This document shows positions 12,199-24,000 of a stretch of 64,000 nucleotides of DNA, one piece after another. The position numbers were made by a program, and so were the translations under genes. Position 1 is the stretch's first letter. Each line of letters begins with the position of its first letter. Source of the stretch: Echinometra lucunter (lineage: Eukaryota > Echinodermata > Echinoidea > Camarodonta > Echinometridae); NCBI GenBank assembly GCA_029962745.1, contig CM057171.1, positions 1,083,072 through 1,147,071 on the forward strand, in the 5' to 3' direction. The notes beneath the pieces are model-generated. The model ran no database searches. It saw only the letters and a program-made list of their open reading frames with translations, and was not told where the DNA came from.

Positions 12199-12710
12199 GG
12201 CATTTGTGACAGAATTCCACATTGTGTGGTTTGACCCAATGATATTTCATACAGAGCCCTATAAAACATACCAAATATACTTGAGCAGAAAGAACCAAAT
12301 AAAATCTACACTTATGCCCTGCCCATTTTGGTTGCATCAGTATTTGTTGTTTGATATTGAAATATTTTTTTTTAAAGCACTAAAATCCTTATCGGCAATG
12401 CCATGCATGGGAAGTTCAGGATCACTGTTTATTAGTGCTGTGTGAATCGAGTATGGACTTGAGTCCAATTTTTGATTGCTCGGACTTGAGTCCAGTTTTT
12501 CTCTCTTGGACTCGGACTCGGACTCGGGTTTTACAACTCGGACTTGGACACAGCACTACTGTTTGTCCATGCAAATTGGCAATTTTTAAACTTCTTAACA
12601 TAACTTTCTGTCATTTATTGATTACATGACCTTTTGTAAGGAAAATACAGGTGTTGCCAATTTGAAGAAATAGAGCTGATTGAATAAGAATGGTTCCTGC
12701 CATGAATGGG
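12199..12710 (-). mobile_element. Diverged TTAA MITE, family A, with nested hAT-like insert
   Basis: TTAA flanks lie at 12195-12198 and 12711-12714, with inverted-orientation family A sequence between them. This is the most diverged copy in the window. Its body is interrupted at 12433-12558 by another element, which accounts for the extra length. Confidence 0.75.
12433..12558. mobile_element. Short hAT-like MITE nested in a family A MITE
   Basis: A 126-bp insert starts TAGTGCTGTG and ends CACAGCACTA, a perfect 10-bp inverted repeat. The flanks CTGTTTAT (12425-12432) and CTGTTTGT (12559-12566) match at 7 of 8 positions, consistent with an 8-bp hAT duplication that has since mutated. The interior repeats GGACTTGAGTCC and GGACTCGGACTCGG. 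Confidence 0.7.
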
Positions 12711-12714
12711 TTAA

Positions 12715-14229
12715 TATGATCTAATCCAATTAATTTCCATGTTGCAGCCTTGATTTCTTGTATCAAAATCATGTCTGCACTTGCCTTCCTTGTACATACC
12801 TTCTCTGTAAGAAGCATTATGATACAATTAAAGGTTATGTGCGTTTTGGTAGGCCTTCAAAAATGATTCATCACATTTCTTTGCTTTTAGCCATTCAGTA
12901 CCAAGACAGAAGCAAAACCAAGATGCTCTGTAGTTTTCTTCTCAAGTTTAATACTGTATTAGACAAATAAAAGGGGAAAATATTTTTGATCTCGGTTAAG
13001 CGACATGTAAGGTCACATAGTGCCTGCACATGCGTAAAACCAGCGAGAGTTCTGTTTACGCAACAAGTGTAACGAAGCATTGTGAGCATTGTGCGGGGAG
13101 TGTTCAGCATGCAGGGGTCCTAGGGTAGGGTTGAGTGTAGCCGTTTTGGCGTTACATTACATCCATTTCAGAAATTCAGATATTTACACTAAACTTCACC
13201 GGAAATAAGAAATGGAATATCACAGGATTTCACACATGTATCTTTTATATGCAAGGTGGACAATGTTAGACTACACTTAATCACTTTCTTGCCAGTTTTC
13301 TTGCTGCTACGAAAACTTTACTATGAGCTTTAAGCAGAGTAGAAAGTGTGCTTCTGTGTTTCCAGCCTGAACAGGAATCAGTCGTGGCATCTGTATTTCT
13401 CATTCATTAAACCTGTCTGCTTGGTTTTAGAGCAAACAGACTGAGGGAAGCCAAACCAGATTGTACAGCTCGGCTGATTGATAGCTCTGTTCAGACTACC
13501 AAAATGTTACTGTTATCCAAAAAAAAAAAAGAGATTTGTGTTACAAGCATAGAAATATAATAAATTTACTAGATGAGAAGCAGCACGCGCGGATATCATT
13601 ACACGAATGGCATTAGGCCCCGCCTCTTTCGGATCATTTGAAGGGGCCGATAAGCACCCGTTATCGCCATGATATCAGTAACATTGTTGCATTATTCATA
13701 TCTATTGCGCGTATCAGTTTTATTGTGACACTTTGATTTAATGCACATTTGTTGCACATTTATTGTGTATTAACTGCGCATGCGGTAAGCTGATGTGTGT
13801 AATGTTTCCTAACACGTACAAACGAATGCTACTAGTTGGAAGCATCTAAAAAATAAATTATTCATTTTTGATCATGAATATTGATGTGCTTAGGTCGACC
13901 TTCTAATGGATCTGGACGAAATGGCGTAGCTTTAGTGGCCTGGTTACAAGAATCATTGTATAGCAGAAGAGGTATAATGTGCACTCAAAAAAAGTACATG
14001 TATTGTGCAATAAAGAAATTTCATATCAAGAAACTGGTTTTGTGGATGGAAGCTGACACCATACATGTATGTTTCTTTATCAGGTTACATTAAGGGCAGT
14101 GCTAGAACATACAGGAGCAAAGCTGATTAAAGGGGGTACCCAATGCTGAAACAATGTTCCTTTATTTAGAAGAGCATGATTTTATTAGAAAATCATCTGC
14201 CTAAAGTGTGAAAATAGTCCTGTTGCCAA
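12715..14229. other. Non-coding DNA; one doubtful exon-like stretch
   Basis: Mostly unremarkable sequence. A GC-richer patch at about 13580-13790 resembles other dispersed repeats. An exon-like open stretch at 13894-13971 is discussed among the findings but is not supported as coding. Confidence 0.35.
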
Positions 14230-14593
14230 GAAAACCCCAAAATATGGTAAGATTTCAGCCTATTTTTGGCCCCTCAGCTGTGTCCCAGTTTCAATTGGGT
14301 GCCCACAATGATGTCATTGTGGTTACCTTGTCGCGCAATTCTAGCAAAATGTGCGCAAGGTATAATATATATTGTACAGTCTAGCGCGCACCACAACTGC
14401 ATTGCGCGAAGCTGGGTACCCACTTTTACGTCATACCTCATACCCAAAAATTTTAGGTCAACCCTTGATAATCACAAATAATTTGCCAAAATGCATTGAT
14501 TTTGATTGAAAATCATCAAATTTTTAATGTTATTGTTCTTAGAATTCTATTCTCGATCATATATCAAATTTTTTTAACCATTGTGTAATCACT
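14230..14593 (+). repeat. Dispersed repeat, also at 31837-32178 inverted
   Basis: The segment around CCTCAGCTGTGTCCCAGTTT, GCTGGGTACCCACTTTTACG and the terminal CCATTGTGTAATCACTTT is found in reverse complement at 31837-32178. The shared end AAAGTGATTACACAATGG marks one element boundary; the other boundary is unclear. Confidence 0.7.
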
Positions 14594-14597
14594 TTAA

Positions 14598-15006
14598 CCC
14601 ACTCGTGACAGGAATTATTTAAAGCCTAATTTGATCAGCTTTTATTCTTCAAATTGGCAACACCAACATTTTTCTTTTATTGCTACATTTTTCTTATAAA
14701 ACATCATGTACCTGAAATAAATATAAATGGACTGAATGTATGATGAGAAGTCATAAAGTTGCCAATTTGCAGGGGAAAATGGTAAATTTAACATTTTCAT
14801 CGCATTGCCAATTGAAGGATTTTAATGCTTATTTTCCTTTAAAACCATTTTCAGCATCAAACAACAAATATCGATGCAACGAAAATGGGCACAGTAAGTG
14901 TAGAATTTTTTGCTCTTTCTGCTCATGTATTTGGTATGATTTTTAGGGCTTTGCATCAAAAGTTATTAAACCAAACCACAAAATGTGGACCTCTGTCATG
15001 AATGGG
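14598..15006 (+). mobile_element. TTAA-flanked MITE, family A
   Basis: TTAA at 14594-14597 and 15007-15010; ends CCCACTCGTGACAG and CTGTCATGAATGGG. It lies immediately next to the dispersed repeat at 14230. Small indels break the frame that stays open in other copies. Confidence 0.88.
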
Positions 15007-15010
15007 TTAA

Positions 15011-15800
15011 GTCTGAACAGGGGGGAAGGGGGGTGACTGAAGTCAACCAGTGCCTATGGTGCAGCTGATTAAAGCATCCAAGACAATTTGAGATTAAAGA
15101 AAGTCTGGGAATATGAACACCCCGTAATTAAAGATCCGTCTGGACCATAGTGAATACCCACAGGCATCATGTCTAGTCTCATGAACTTGTTTCTGTGTGA
15201 GGTAGTGGCCAGTGTCTGGTCACACCTTTCTACATGTATCATTGGGAAGATATCACTGGCAAGTTGTGGATTCTATACGTATATATACAATGCTTTCTGA
15301 GCATCATGTGTAGAGAGTTACAAAAAATAACTTAGAAAGAAGAGAATATTGTGAAAGTGAAATATTTTCCAGTTATGTTTGTAAATGACAGGATATTCAA
15401 TATTGTACAACGCCTACTCAGCTTGTTATATGCAAGTCTATGGGAGATGAACGCGCGATATTCGTACCATTGCACTCGTACCATCCAAAATGTACCATTG
15501 CACAGTTAGCGTGACGTCACAGTAGATTCCCACAAATTACTTCTTTTATTTCTTTTGTGATGTCACAAGTAGCTTGCGTTGTAGACCCTGTACGCGTATT
15601 GATTTTTGCATGCTCAGCTATGCCAGCAAGTCGCGTTGGCGCACTGCTATAGATACGCGCAGACTATGCTGTGCCGGCACCAGCTGCATTTTGCAGTCGG
15701 AACTTCTTTCCCTGCTTTATAAATCTTGATTTCTTAACCAAAATGTGACTGTTTTTTCTTGATTTTCATCAATTTCTCAGACTTCTGAGGTGTTGTACAA
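15011..15800. other. Non-coding DNA with GC-rich dispersed repeat
   Basis: No exon found. About 15410-15700 contains many GCGC and TACGCG words and TACCATTGCAC strings related to the foldback that follows. Confidence 0.4.
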
Positions 15801-16001
15801 TACAAATAGCGAATATTCTAATTCGTGCAATGGTACGAGATTTCACATTCGGTGAAAGATCGCGACGTAACTTCTATTCAACTCAGCTTCGCCTCGTTGA
15901 ATAGAAGGTCGCTCTTTCACCTCATGCGAAATCTCGTACCATCGCACTCATGTCTATTCGCTATTCAAATACCATCGCACTATGTCTATTCGCTATTTGT
16001 A
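15801..16001. repeat. Long foldback repeat
   Basis: TACAAATAGCGAATA at the left is inverted at the right (TATTCGCTATTTGTA). Inner arms pair GGTACGAGATTTC..GGTGAAAGA with its complement, and ACTTCTATTCAAC with its complement. The right arm has a short internal duplication (CTATTCGCTATT near 15953 and 15984). Confidence 0.8.
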
Positions 16002-16612
16002 TAATATGTGGAAAGAAACTTCTGTATCAACTGTCTACTGTATACAGGATATCCATCCGGTGAAAATTTAACAACAAGCTAATTTCATACTGCGAAGCTC
16101 AGCATGAAGTGTTTATCCTATTGATTTGTTTACAATTTTTTCAGTTACATGTAGGTAGAAATTAAAATCTGGTAGTCGAAAGTATCTGCTGAAAGTAAAG
16201 AAGGTGTAAAAGTAGAATGTGAGACAAAATATCACCTTGTGTAAATTGATCTTGTATAAGTCTGATGGTGGCAGGACTTTCATCAACATCATTTGGTTTT
16301 GCCTGTGACAATATTTTCCATTATTTTGATGTACTCTCATGATTAACCTGTTGATAACTGAATTCTCGGATTCCCGTAGATTTAATACAGGGACAACCCG
16401 GTTCCGGTAGCCAAGGGATTAAATAAAGTTTCCTGTCAGAACTAAAATGGAGAGCGCTCGCATTAGAACATAGCATTTTCCAATCCATCTGGTTCAAGGG
16501 TTTTTTTCTGACCTGATTTTTCATTCTTTTCTCATACACAGACTTTTTATAATATTGATAAGAATAATGATTGAGTTTTATTTACACATGGTAGGCACTT
16601 CAGTATTATGAC
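16002..16612. other. Non-coding DNA, no gene recognised
   Basis: Ordinary AT-rich sequence. The stretch 16563-16612 is repeated at 16996-17043 on the far side of the next element. Confidence 0.4.
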
Positions 16613-16989
16613 CATGGTTCTCGCCAGTACATACATGTAACACCCATGGTTCCAATACCATGCGTAAAGGGCTTCAGACAAGGAAGAACCATGTGTGAAA
16701 TTGCCTGCTTGCTTGCTTGCGTGGCCACAAGGGTAAAAGTATATTTGAGTATAATATTCTGAACAATACTGATAAATGTCACAGATTGTTTTGCTTTTTA
16801 GCAATGTATCTTTACTTTTATGCCATTAGTAGACAACTCCTGCTTACAAAGAAGTATTTTTCATCCTTTTACTATTGCATATATTGCCGCCACACCTAAA
16901 TTTAGGTGTTATTCCATAAAACTTCCAAAACTTTCACGCTTTGCGCAGAGTGGGAACCATATGTGGATTTTTTTCTAGTGAGAACCCTG
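16613..16989 (+). mobile_element. Second copy of the CATGGTTCTC hAT-like MITE
   Basis: A 377-bp element closely matching 6966-7337, including the ending CTAGTGAGAACCCTG. No short target duplication abuts it. Instead the 50-bp left flank (AATGATTGAGTT..CAGTATTATGAC) recurs at 16996-17043, so it sits inside a larger direct duplication. An internal GCTTGCTTGCTTGC tract is specific to this copy. Confidence 0.75.
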
Positions 16990-17105
16990 CTAACTATAAT
17001 GATTGAGTTATATTTACCCAGGGTAGCCACTTCAGTATTATGACTGCTCTTCCTGCATTACCCTGCATTTATCATTATTCACAGCCATGCCAGGTAACCA
17101 TTTAG

Positions 17106-17515
17106 CCCATAGAGGTACAGTGTCACCTTTAGGAGATGCTTTTGCAGTATCTGTTGCTCCAGAATGTTAGGCAGTACATCTAATACACGAGCAGAAAGAG
17201 AAAAATGCACTGAAAAATTTGAGCCCATTCTCATCGCCGTATGATGTGGCATTCTCGAATTAGAGCAGTTTAACTGTTACTAATCATTAAACTCTTTAAA
17301 TTGGCAATGCAGTGAATAATACATAATCATTATTTCCGTGTTCAAATTGGCAATTTCTGATTAAATTTTACAATTATATTTCATTTTGGTTTATGTTATA
17401 TCCATATTTATTTTTTTTCAAGTTATGTAAGCATGGAAAAAAATCATTTGTATTGCCAATTTGAGGATTGAAGATGATTAATTTAGACCTCAAGAAAGCT
17501 CTGTACTGCTATGGG
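17106..17515 (-). mobile_element. TTAA MITE, family B (inverted)
   Basis: Ends are CCCATAGAGGTACAGTGTCA and GTACTGCTATGGG. The right flank is TTAA (17516-17519); the left flank has decayed to TTAG (17102-17105). Reverse complement of the 855 and 31290 copies. Confidence 0.85.
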
Positions 17516-17574
17516 TTAATACACCTGGGTTGAGAGGGGCATATGTGAGTGGAACATTTTGTCAGGGATGTAAG

Positions 17575-17644
17575 TTCTGAGCAAGAATTGAACCCATGAC
17601 CTGTTGTATGAGAGGCAAGAGCCTCCACTGTACCACGGCGCTCC
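17575..17644 (-). mobile_element. tRNA-like SINE head or tRNA relic
   Basis: On the minus strand the 70 nt start GGAGCGCCGTGGTACAGTGG, with an A-box-like TGGTACAGTGG and a B-box-like GGTTCAATTCT. The acceptor stem does not close convincingly, so a SINE head or tRNA pseudogene is more likely than a functional tRNA. It ends 63 nt before the acceptor of the first MICAL coding exon. Confidence 0.5.
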
Positions 17645-17707
17645 TAATGTCTTGTATCATGTTTGTTTGATGATTGTATTGTTTTTTATTTATTTATTCT
17701 TATTTAG

Positions 17708-18005
17708 ATCATCTCCCAAGATGCCTGGGATAGATGAGCCCCGGATGGAGGGGGTCACCCCCACCAACAAACGAGACCTCCTCTACGATCAGTTCGTCCA
17801 GGCAGGAACATTCCAAGGTATCTTCAAGACATTCTTCGAACTCTGCGAGGAATTGAACCTCAAACCTTTTGCAGATCATCGTAACTTCTACCACAGGTTT
17901 AAGTCTCAGTTAACGTCATGGAAGGCTGCTTCACTGTGGGGTAAACTGGATAAGAGATACAACAGGAAGGAGTACAAGAAGGGAAAAGCGTGCCCTAATA
18001 CTAAT
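17708..18005 (+). CDS. MICAL: MICAL coding exon 1 (residues 1-95)
   Basis: An acceptor (TTATTTATTCTTATTTAG) ends at 17707 and a donor GTAAGT starts at 18006. The ATG at 17721 is chosen because it begins the conserved N-terminal region and only 13 nt precede it in the exon. An in-frame ATG at 17604 would read through SINE-like sequence and the acceptor itself. The exon encodes the conserved lead-in to the oxygenase domain, ending in [18 protein letters not shown], and exits in phase 0. The 13-nt leader implies a further upstream untranslated exon. Confidence 0.92.
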
Positions 18006-21000
18006 GTAAGTAACAGACCTTACATGTATGTGATAGGGTTATTAAAAATCAAGTCACCAATAAAGATGAGCACCTTTTTTGAGGAAATTAACAAGGGCTG
18101 TAAAAAGAAAATTAACAAAAAAATTAGAAGTAGAAATAAGGTAATAATGGGAAAAATATTGGTTTTTGATGAAACTTACAAGGACTGTAACTCCTCCCCC
18201 CCCAAAAAAAACACCAACAAACAAACACACACACATAAAGAAAGAAAGAAAAGAAAATAGCTTCTCATATTGCGAAAACAAACTTTCCTTGCCTGGAAAA
18301 CAAGAATTCATCCGAATTAAGCAGAAAATATAAAATAAATTTGAGCTAAGGCGATGAACAAGTAAATTAGATCAATACGTCTGAGCTGGCATAGAATTAG
18401 CTGGATTTTGTCAGTCACACTCATTGCAAATATTTTCCTTGATGTAAGTTTTGAGGTTATTTTCAGCATAGCAAAAGCCTGAACCATTTTCTGCCTAATT
18501 TAACAACCTACTGATAAGTTATTTGATTTAGTAAAAAAATTGTTTTTAATGGCAACAGATGATGTTTTTGTTTGTTTGACCAGAATCTGGAAAGTGCAAT
18601 GATTCAGGTGGCCTTGTATATTTATCCAACAAGGCTAAGTGAGAATTCAAAAACAGAGGTAATTTTACATAAATATTTGTGATACACTGAGAGGGATAGA
18701 ACATGAACAGTTTAATTTAGAAATAAAATACCCTTGTAAAAAAAAAGAACCAAGGGTTTGATGGTATTTTGATGAAATTACCATCAAAACCATGAAAGTA
18801 CCATGCAAGTACCATCAAATTACCATGATTTGATGGTAATTTTAATAGTCATGTTACCCATGGTACTTTTTTATAAGGATAGGTAGGGTTGCAGGGTGAG
18901 GGGAGGGAGGAGAATTTTTCATGCTTCTTCACAATGCAAGCCCATGTTAAATTTTCAATGAGGAGGGTGTGACATTTGCCCCCACTCGTTTGCAATGATC
19001 TGTTAGTCTCATCATCAGTGTCCTTGGATGGCTAAATCATGACATCATTTTGTCAAATCAGATATTGAAACTTTATTGAATCACAGCCATGAAACAAGCG
19101 TACAAATTTCAGTTTATTTCCGAGCTATGAATCTTGGCAAATTCTGTGATAGTTGTTAAACTATTTACCCCCACTCATTTGCAATGATTTGTTAGTTTCA
19201 TTGTCAATTTCCTTGGATGGCGAAATCATGACATCAGATTTATCAGATCAGATATTGAAACTTTATTGAATCACAGCCATGAAACAAGCGTACAAATTTC
19301 AGTTTATTTCCGAGCTGTGAAACTTGGCAAAGTTTGTGACAGTTGTTAAACTCAATAAAGCTTGACATGATAATCAAAGGATGCAAGTATGATATTGTTC
19401 TTGGCTTATGAAAGGACATACCGTACTGTGAAGTGTGCATGACAAGGCAGATCATTTTTCATTCCAGGATGTGTTCTGGGTTATCAGTTGGAAACCTGGC
19501 ATGACAGAGCTATTTAAAAAAAGGAAAAAAAAGAAGGAAAAACAGGATCTGATCGTCATGTGCTGTACAATCATCCTGATTCAAGGAAAAGCAATGTAGT
19601 CAGTAATTGTTCAATGTACATGTGTTGTATGAGTATTATAGGTTTAGACAGTTCTAGATCTTCCTTTTCACTCAGTGTAAAAGCAGATAGAATTAAGAAG
19701 AAAATGAGAAGGAAGGGAGGGAGGGAGGGAGGGGNNNNNNNNNNNNNNNNNNNNNNNNNNNNNNNNNNNNNNNNNNNNNNNNNNNNNNNNNNNNNNNNNN
19801 NNNNNNNNNNNNNNNNNNNNNNNNNNNNNNNNNNNNNNNNNNNNNNNNNNNNNNNNNNNNNNNNNNNNNNNNNNNNNNNNNNNNNNNNNNNNNNNNNNNN
19901 NNNNNNNNNNNNNNNNNNNNNNNNNNNNNNNNNNNNNNNNNNNNNNNNNNNNNNNNNNNNNNNNNNNNNNNNNNNNNNNNNNNNNNNNNNNNNNNNNNNN
20001 NNNNNNNNNNNNNNNNNNNNNNNNNNNNNNNNNNNNNNNNNNNNNNNNNNNNNNNNNNNNNNNNNNNNNNNNNNNNNNNNNNNNNNNNNNNNNNNNNNNN
20101 NNNNNNNNNNNNNNNNNNNNNNNNNNNNNNNNNNNNNNNNNNNNNNNNNNNNNNNNNNNNNNNNNNNNNNNNNNNNNNNNNNNNNNNNNNNNNNNNNNNN
20201 NNNNNNNNNNNNNNNNNNNNNNNNNNNNNNNNNNTTCAGAAAGTAGGTCAATATGTACATGTAGTACAGCTAGTCATTTAGATAGGGATCTACATGTACA
20301 TATGTAATACACATCATCTCATGGCTCCTTTATTTGCTCTGCATGTAAAGTAGAGGTCTAGTAGATAGAGATAGAGAATTAAGAATGACAATCTGAGTTG
20401 ACATTCAAGCAGGGAAAATCATTGATTTTGTTCTCATAATGAATGTGCAAACATCAAATTTTCTGCCACTGGGTGAATGTGAGATGTAATTTCCTCACCT
20501 TGTGTTGTTTCTAGTCCTACCCCGTCTGATCCTCATCCTCATATGAACTGTGCACTGGCGTACTGGAGGGGGGGCTTGGGGGGGGGCCAGCCCCCCCAAA
20601 TAAATTTCAACCATGGTTTATTTTCAATTTTATATTAGTGTTATCACGCGAATTCATTACTTCTCCCTAGACTCCCTTTCTGCTGTTAAGTAACGCATTC
20701 ACAATTTCCCAAATAGCATGCATAGCAAGGCAGAAAACACGCATAATATCAATACTAATGTGTTTTGTAACACTTGGTTTTATCTGTTTATCTGACAATG
20801 GATTCAAACTTTGATAATGAATATTCTTAGATTTACCATAGCTAGACACGGGCTTTAAGTTTGCAGTCCCAAATAGTGTTCTTTTAAGGAGTTGCAAACC
20901 AGTAATACTGCAAAAAACTCCTTTACCATGGAAGTGCACTTGCGTAGCCAGGGGGGGGGGGGGCGATGGAGGCGGTCACCCCTCCAAAACGCCAACAAAA

Positions 21001-24000
21001 AAGAAAGAAAAAGTAGAAGGAAAAAAAAAGCAGGAGCGAGAAAAGAAAAAAAGGTAAGAGAACGTAAGAAGAGCGGGAGCAGACAAGGATCAATTCAAAG
21101 AAACGTCGGAGCTTCCGCGCTTCGCGCGGGAGGGGGAAAACTCCCCCCTCCCTGCACCCTCCCCCTACCGCCCCACTAAAAAAAAATCCTAGCTAGCCAC
21201 TGTTGGAGTGAAACCCTGGTACCCCACCGCATCACACCGCTCTCCATGCTCGTCCTTTTTATTTCATACTGTCTTTGACTGTACTATTATCAGAAGTAAT
21301 AAAGTATTTTGTGTAACGCTGGCATTTGTTTGAAACTTGGGCTGCATGTTTTCATAATCATGTTTCCATGTTCATGAAAATAAATATCCTTTTCCGGTCG
21401 GTAGATTCATGACACGTTTATCCATAACAGTACATGTCATCAAACGTCGGAGCTTCCGCGCTTCGCGCGGGAGGGGGGAAACTCCCCCCTCCCTGCACCC
21501 TCCCCCCTAGGGAGCGCGCTTCGCGCGCTCATTAAGTGATTCACACGCTTCGTGTGCTCGCTACCGCCCCCACTAAAATGAAATCCTGTTGTTGCAAATG
21601 AGAGAAAATAAAAATTGAACTGAACTGAAGTTGGAATTTAAGTCGAAAAAATGAAAAACTCCATATGGTGAGGGGGGGGGGGGGGGGGGGGTGTACCCCG
21701 GCTCAGTCGCTACACTCCCTCAGGGTTGGTCGCTTCGCTCCTCGCAAAGATTGAGCCCCCCCAAATATTTTGGCTCATTACGCCACTGGAACTGTGCATA
21801 TAATGCGTGACTAAATATACACTGTAGGCCATTCAATGGGCATGCATGCATCATTATGACATCACTGCTGCAGCAATGTTAGTGCGAGCAAGCGTTTATT
21901 GATTGATTCAGTCATTCTGGAGATTCTTCCAAAGTTTATAAATTAAAATATTAAAGGGAACGGTATAAAATATTCTAGAAGCGACTTAACACAGACTGAA
22001 ATTAGCTATTCTTCTCTCTTTTTTGCAACTTACTTGGACTGACTTTGCTTTTAGATGACTTGAATTCCTGTTTTGTGGCCAATATTAACAGTGAATACAA
22101 AGATTTTTGAAATTTTCTCATTTGTGTTTATTGGAATGCATTCCAGTGATGGACATGTATGCACCTGTAGGGTAGCCTCTTCATATGCTTTTCTAATAGC
22201 CAGGCAAAGGCAGCGATATATAGTAGCAACACATGTCTATAGAAACATACTATGAAGTAACATACGCTCAGGGTCAGTTCACATGCTTCCCAGCAGATGA
22301 TTTGATATACACTGTACATGTAAGTACATACATGGAAACACACCCAGGAGAGTAATACACATGGAGGGCCTTCTTCACACCCTCTACTCATCCTAGCATT
22401 TTGGTGCATGAATGCTATTTGTCAGAAAGTGCTAGGTTTAGCTCTTGCATTCATGTGAACACACCCCAGTGATGTTAGAGGCATTGGGAACCTGTTCACA
22501 TGCTTTACTAAATTCAGCAGAAGAAAGTGCAAGGTTTGGCCCTTACATGCATGTGAACACACCCCAATCATGTTGCAGGCATAGGGAATCTGTTCACATG
22601 CTCTACTAAACCCAGCAGGAGACATGCATTATTGGTATATCAACCTTCCAAGTAGAGTCAAAAAGTGCAAGTACGAGGTTTATCCAAACCTTCCTGTCTA
22701 GTTTCTCCTCTCTATGATAATCAAACCTGCATGAATTTAATTACTTAGCCCTTTGCTCCGCCAGCGAACTTGCAAGGCTTGGGCTACATGTAGACTGTGC
22801 AGTTGTGTTATTGTACCCCCGTGGGATAATGTTATCAGAAACATTGGAGGGTTGTTGTGTGATCAGTCAGCCTTGGGAATGTTTTTTACATGTATGTGGA
22901 GATTCATCCAAGATCGCAACTGAGGAGAGGTCAGTTGCATCATTTAGTGACATTGTGAAACGCATTGAAGGATTCACAGAATGCGGCATAGAAATGTAAC
23001 ATAGTACATTATCATATCATCAGAGCCAGAAGGGCATTAGCTCGTATCATTTTATAGAGACTTAATGCCTTTCTGGCTCCAAACATGATATGAATTGTGG
23101 TCACATATGGATTAAGGCACATACATGTAACTATTTAACCCATTCGTGACAGAGGACCATATTTTGTGGTTTGGCCTAATATCTTTTGATGCAAAGCCCT
23201 AGAAATCATACCAAATACATGAGCAGAAAGAGCAAAAAATTCTACACAAACTGTGCCCATTTTGGTTGCATCAATATTCATTGTTTGATGCTGAAAATTT
23301 GTAAAAGGAAAATAAGCATTGAAATCCTTAAATTGGCAATGTGATAGAAAGTTTAAAATCACTATTTTCCCCAGCAAATTGGCGACTTTTTGACTTCTCA
23401 TCGTGATTTCTGTCAATTTATATTCCATTTCAGATAGATCTAGACTCTACATGACGTTTTATAAGAAAAATGTAGCAATGAAATAAAAATGTTGGTGTTG
23501 CCAATTTGAAGAATAAAAGCTGATCAAATTAGGCTTTATATAATTCCTGTCACGAATGGGTTAAAAAAGTAAATCTTTTGAATATGAAAGAAGCGGAAAG
23601 AGAGGGAGATTGAAAGGAAGAGAGATAGACGGATGGAAAGATAGACGAAAGATGGACGGATGGAGAGATAGACGGATGGAGAGATAGACGGATGGAGAGA
23701 TAGACGGATGGAGAGATAGACGGATGGAGAGATAGAAGGATGGAGAGATAGACGGATGGAGAGATAGACGGATGGAGAGATAGACGGATGGAGAGATAGA
23801 CGGATGGAGAGATAGACAAATGGAGAGATAGACGGATGGAGAGATAGACGGATGGAGAGATAGACAGATGGAGAGATAGACAGATGGAGAGATAGACGGA
23901 TAGAGAGATAGACGGATGGAGAGATAGAAGGATGGAGAGATAGAAGGATGGAGAGATAGACGGATAGAGAGACGGATGGAGAGATAGACGGATGGAGAGA

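Noticed and set aside
17575..17644. A functional tRNA gene
   Set aside because: A- and B-box-like motifs are present, but the acceptor stem and anticodon arm are not convincing. A SINE head or tRNA relic fits better.
17604..17720. Upstream in-frame ATG at 17604 as the MICAL start
   Set aside because: The stretch reads through the SINE relic and the polypyrimidine tract with its AG acceptor at 17707. The ATG at 17721 fits the family N-terminus.
22805..22999. Open frame [30 protein letters not shown], present in both segment copies
   Set aside because: It looks protein-like, but the two copies are alleles of the same DNA, so shared openness is not independent evidence. There is no splice context or recognised family.
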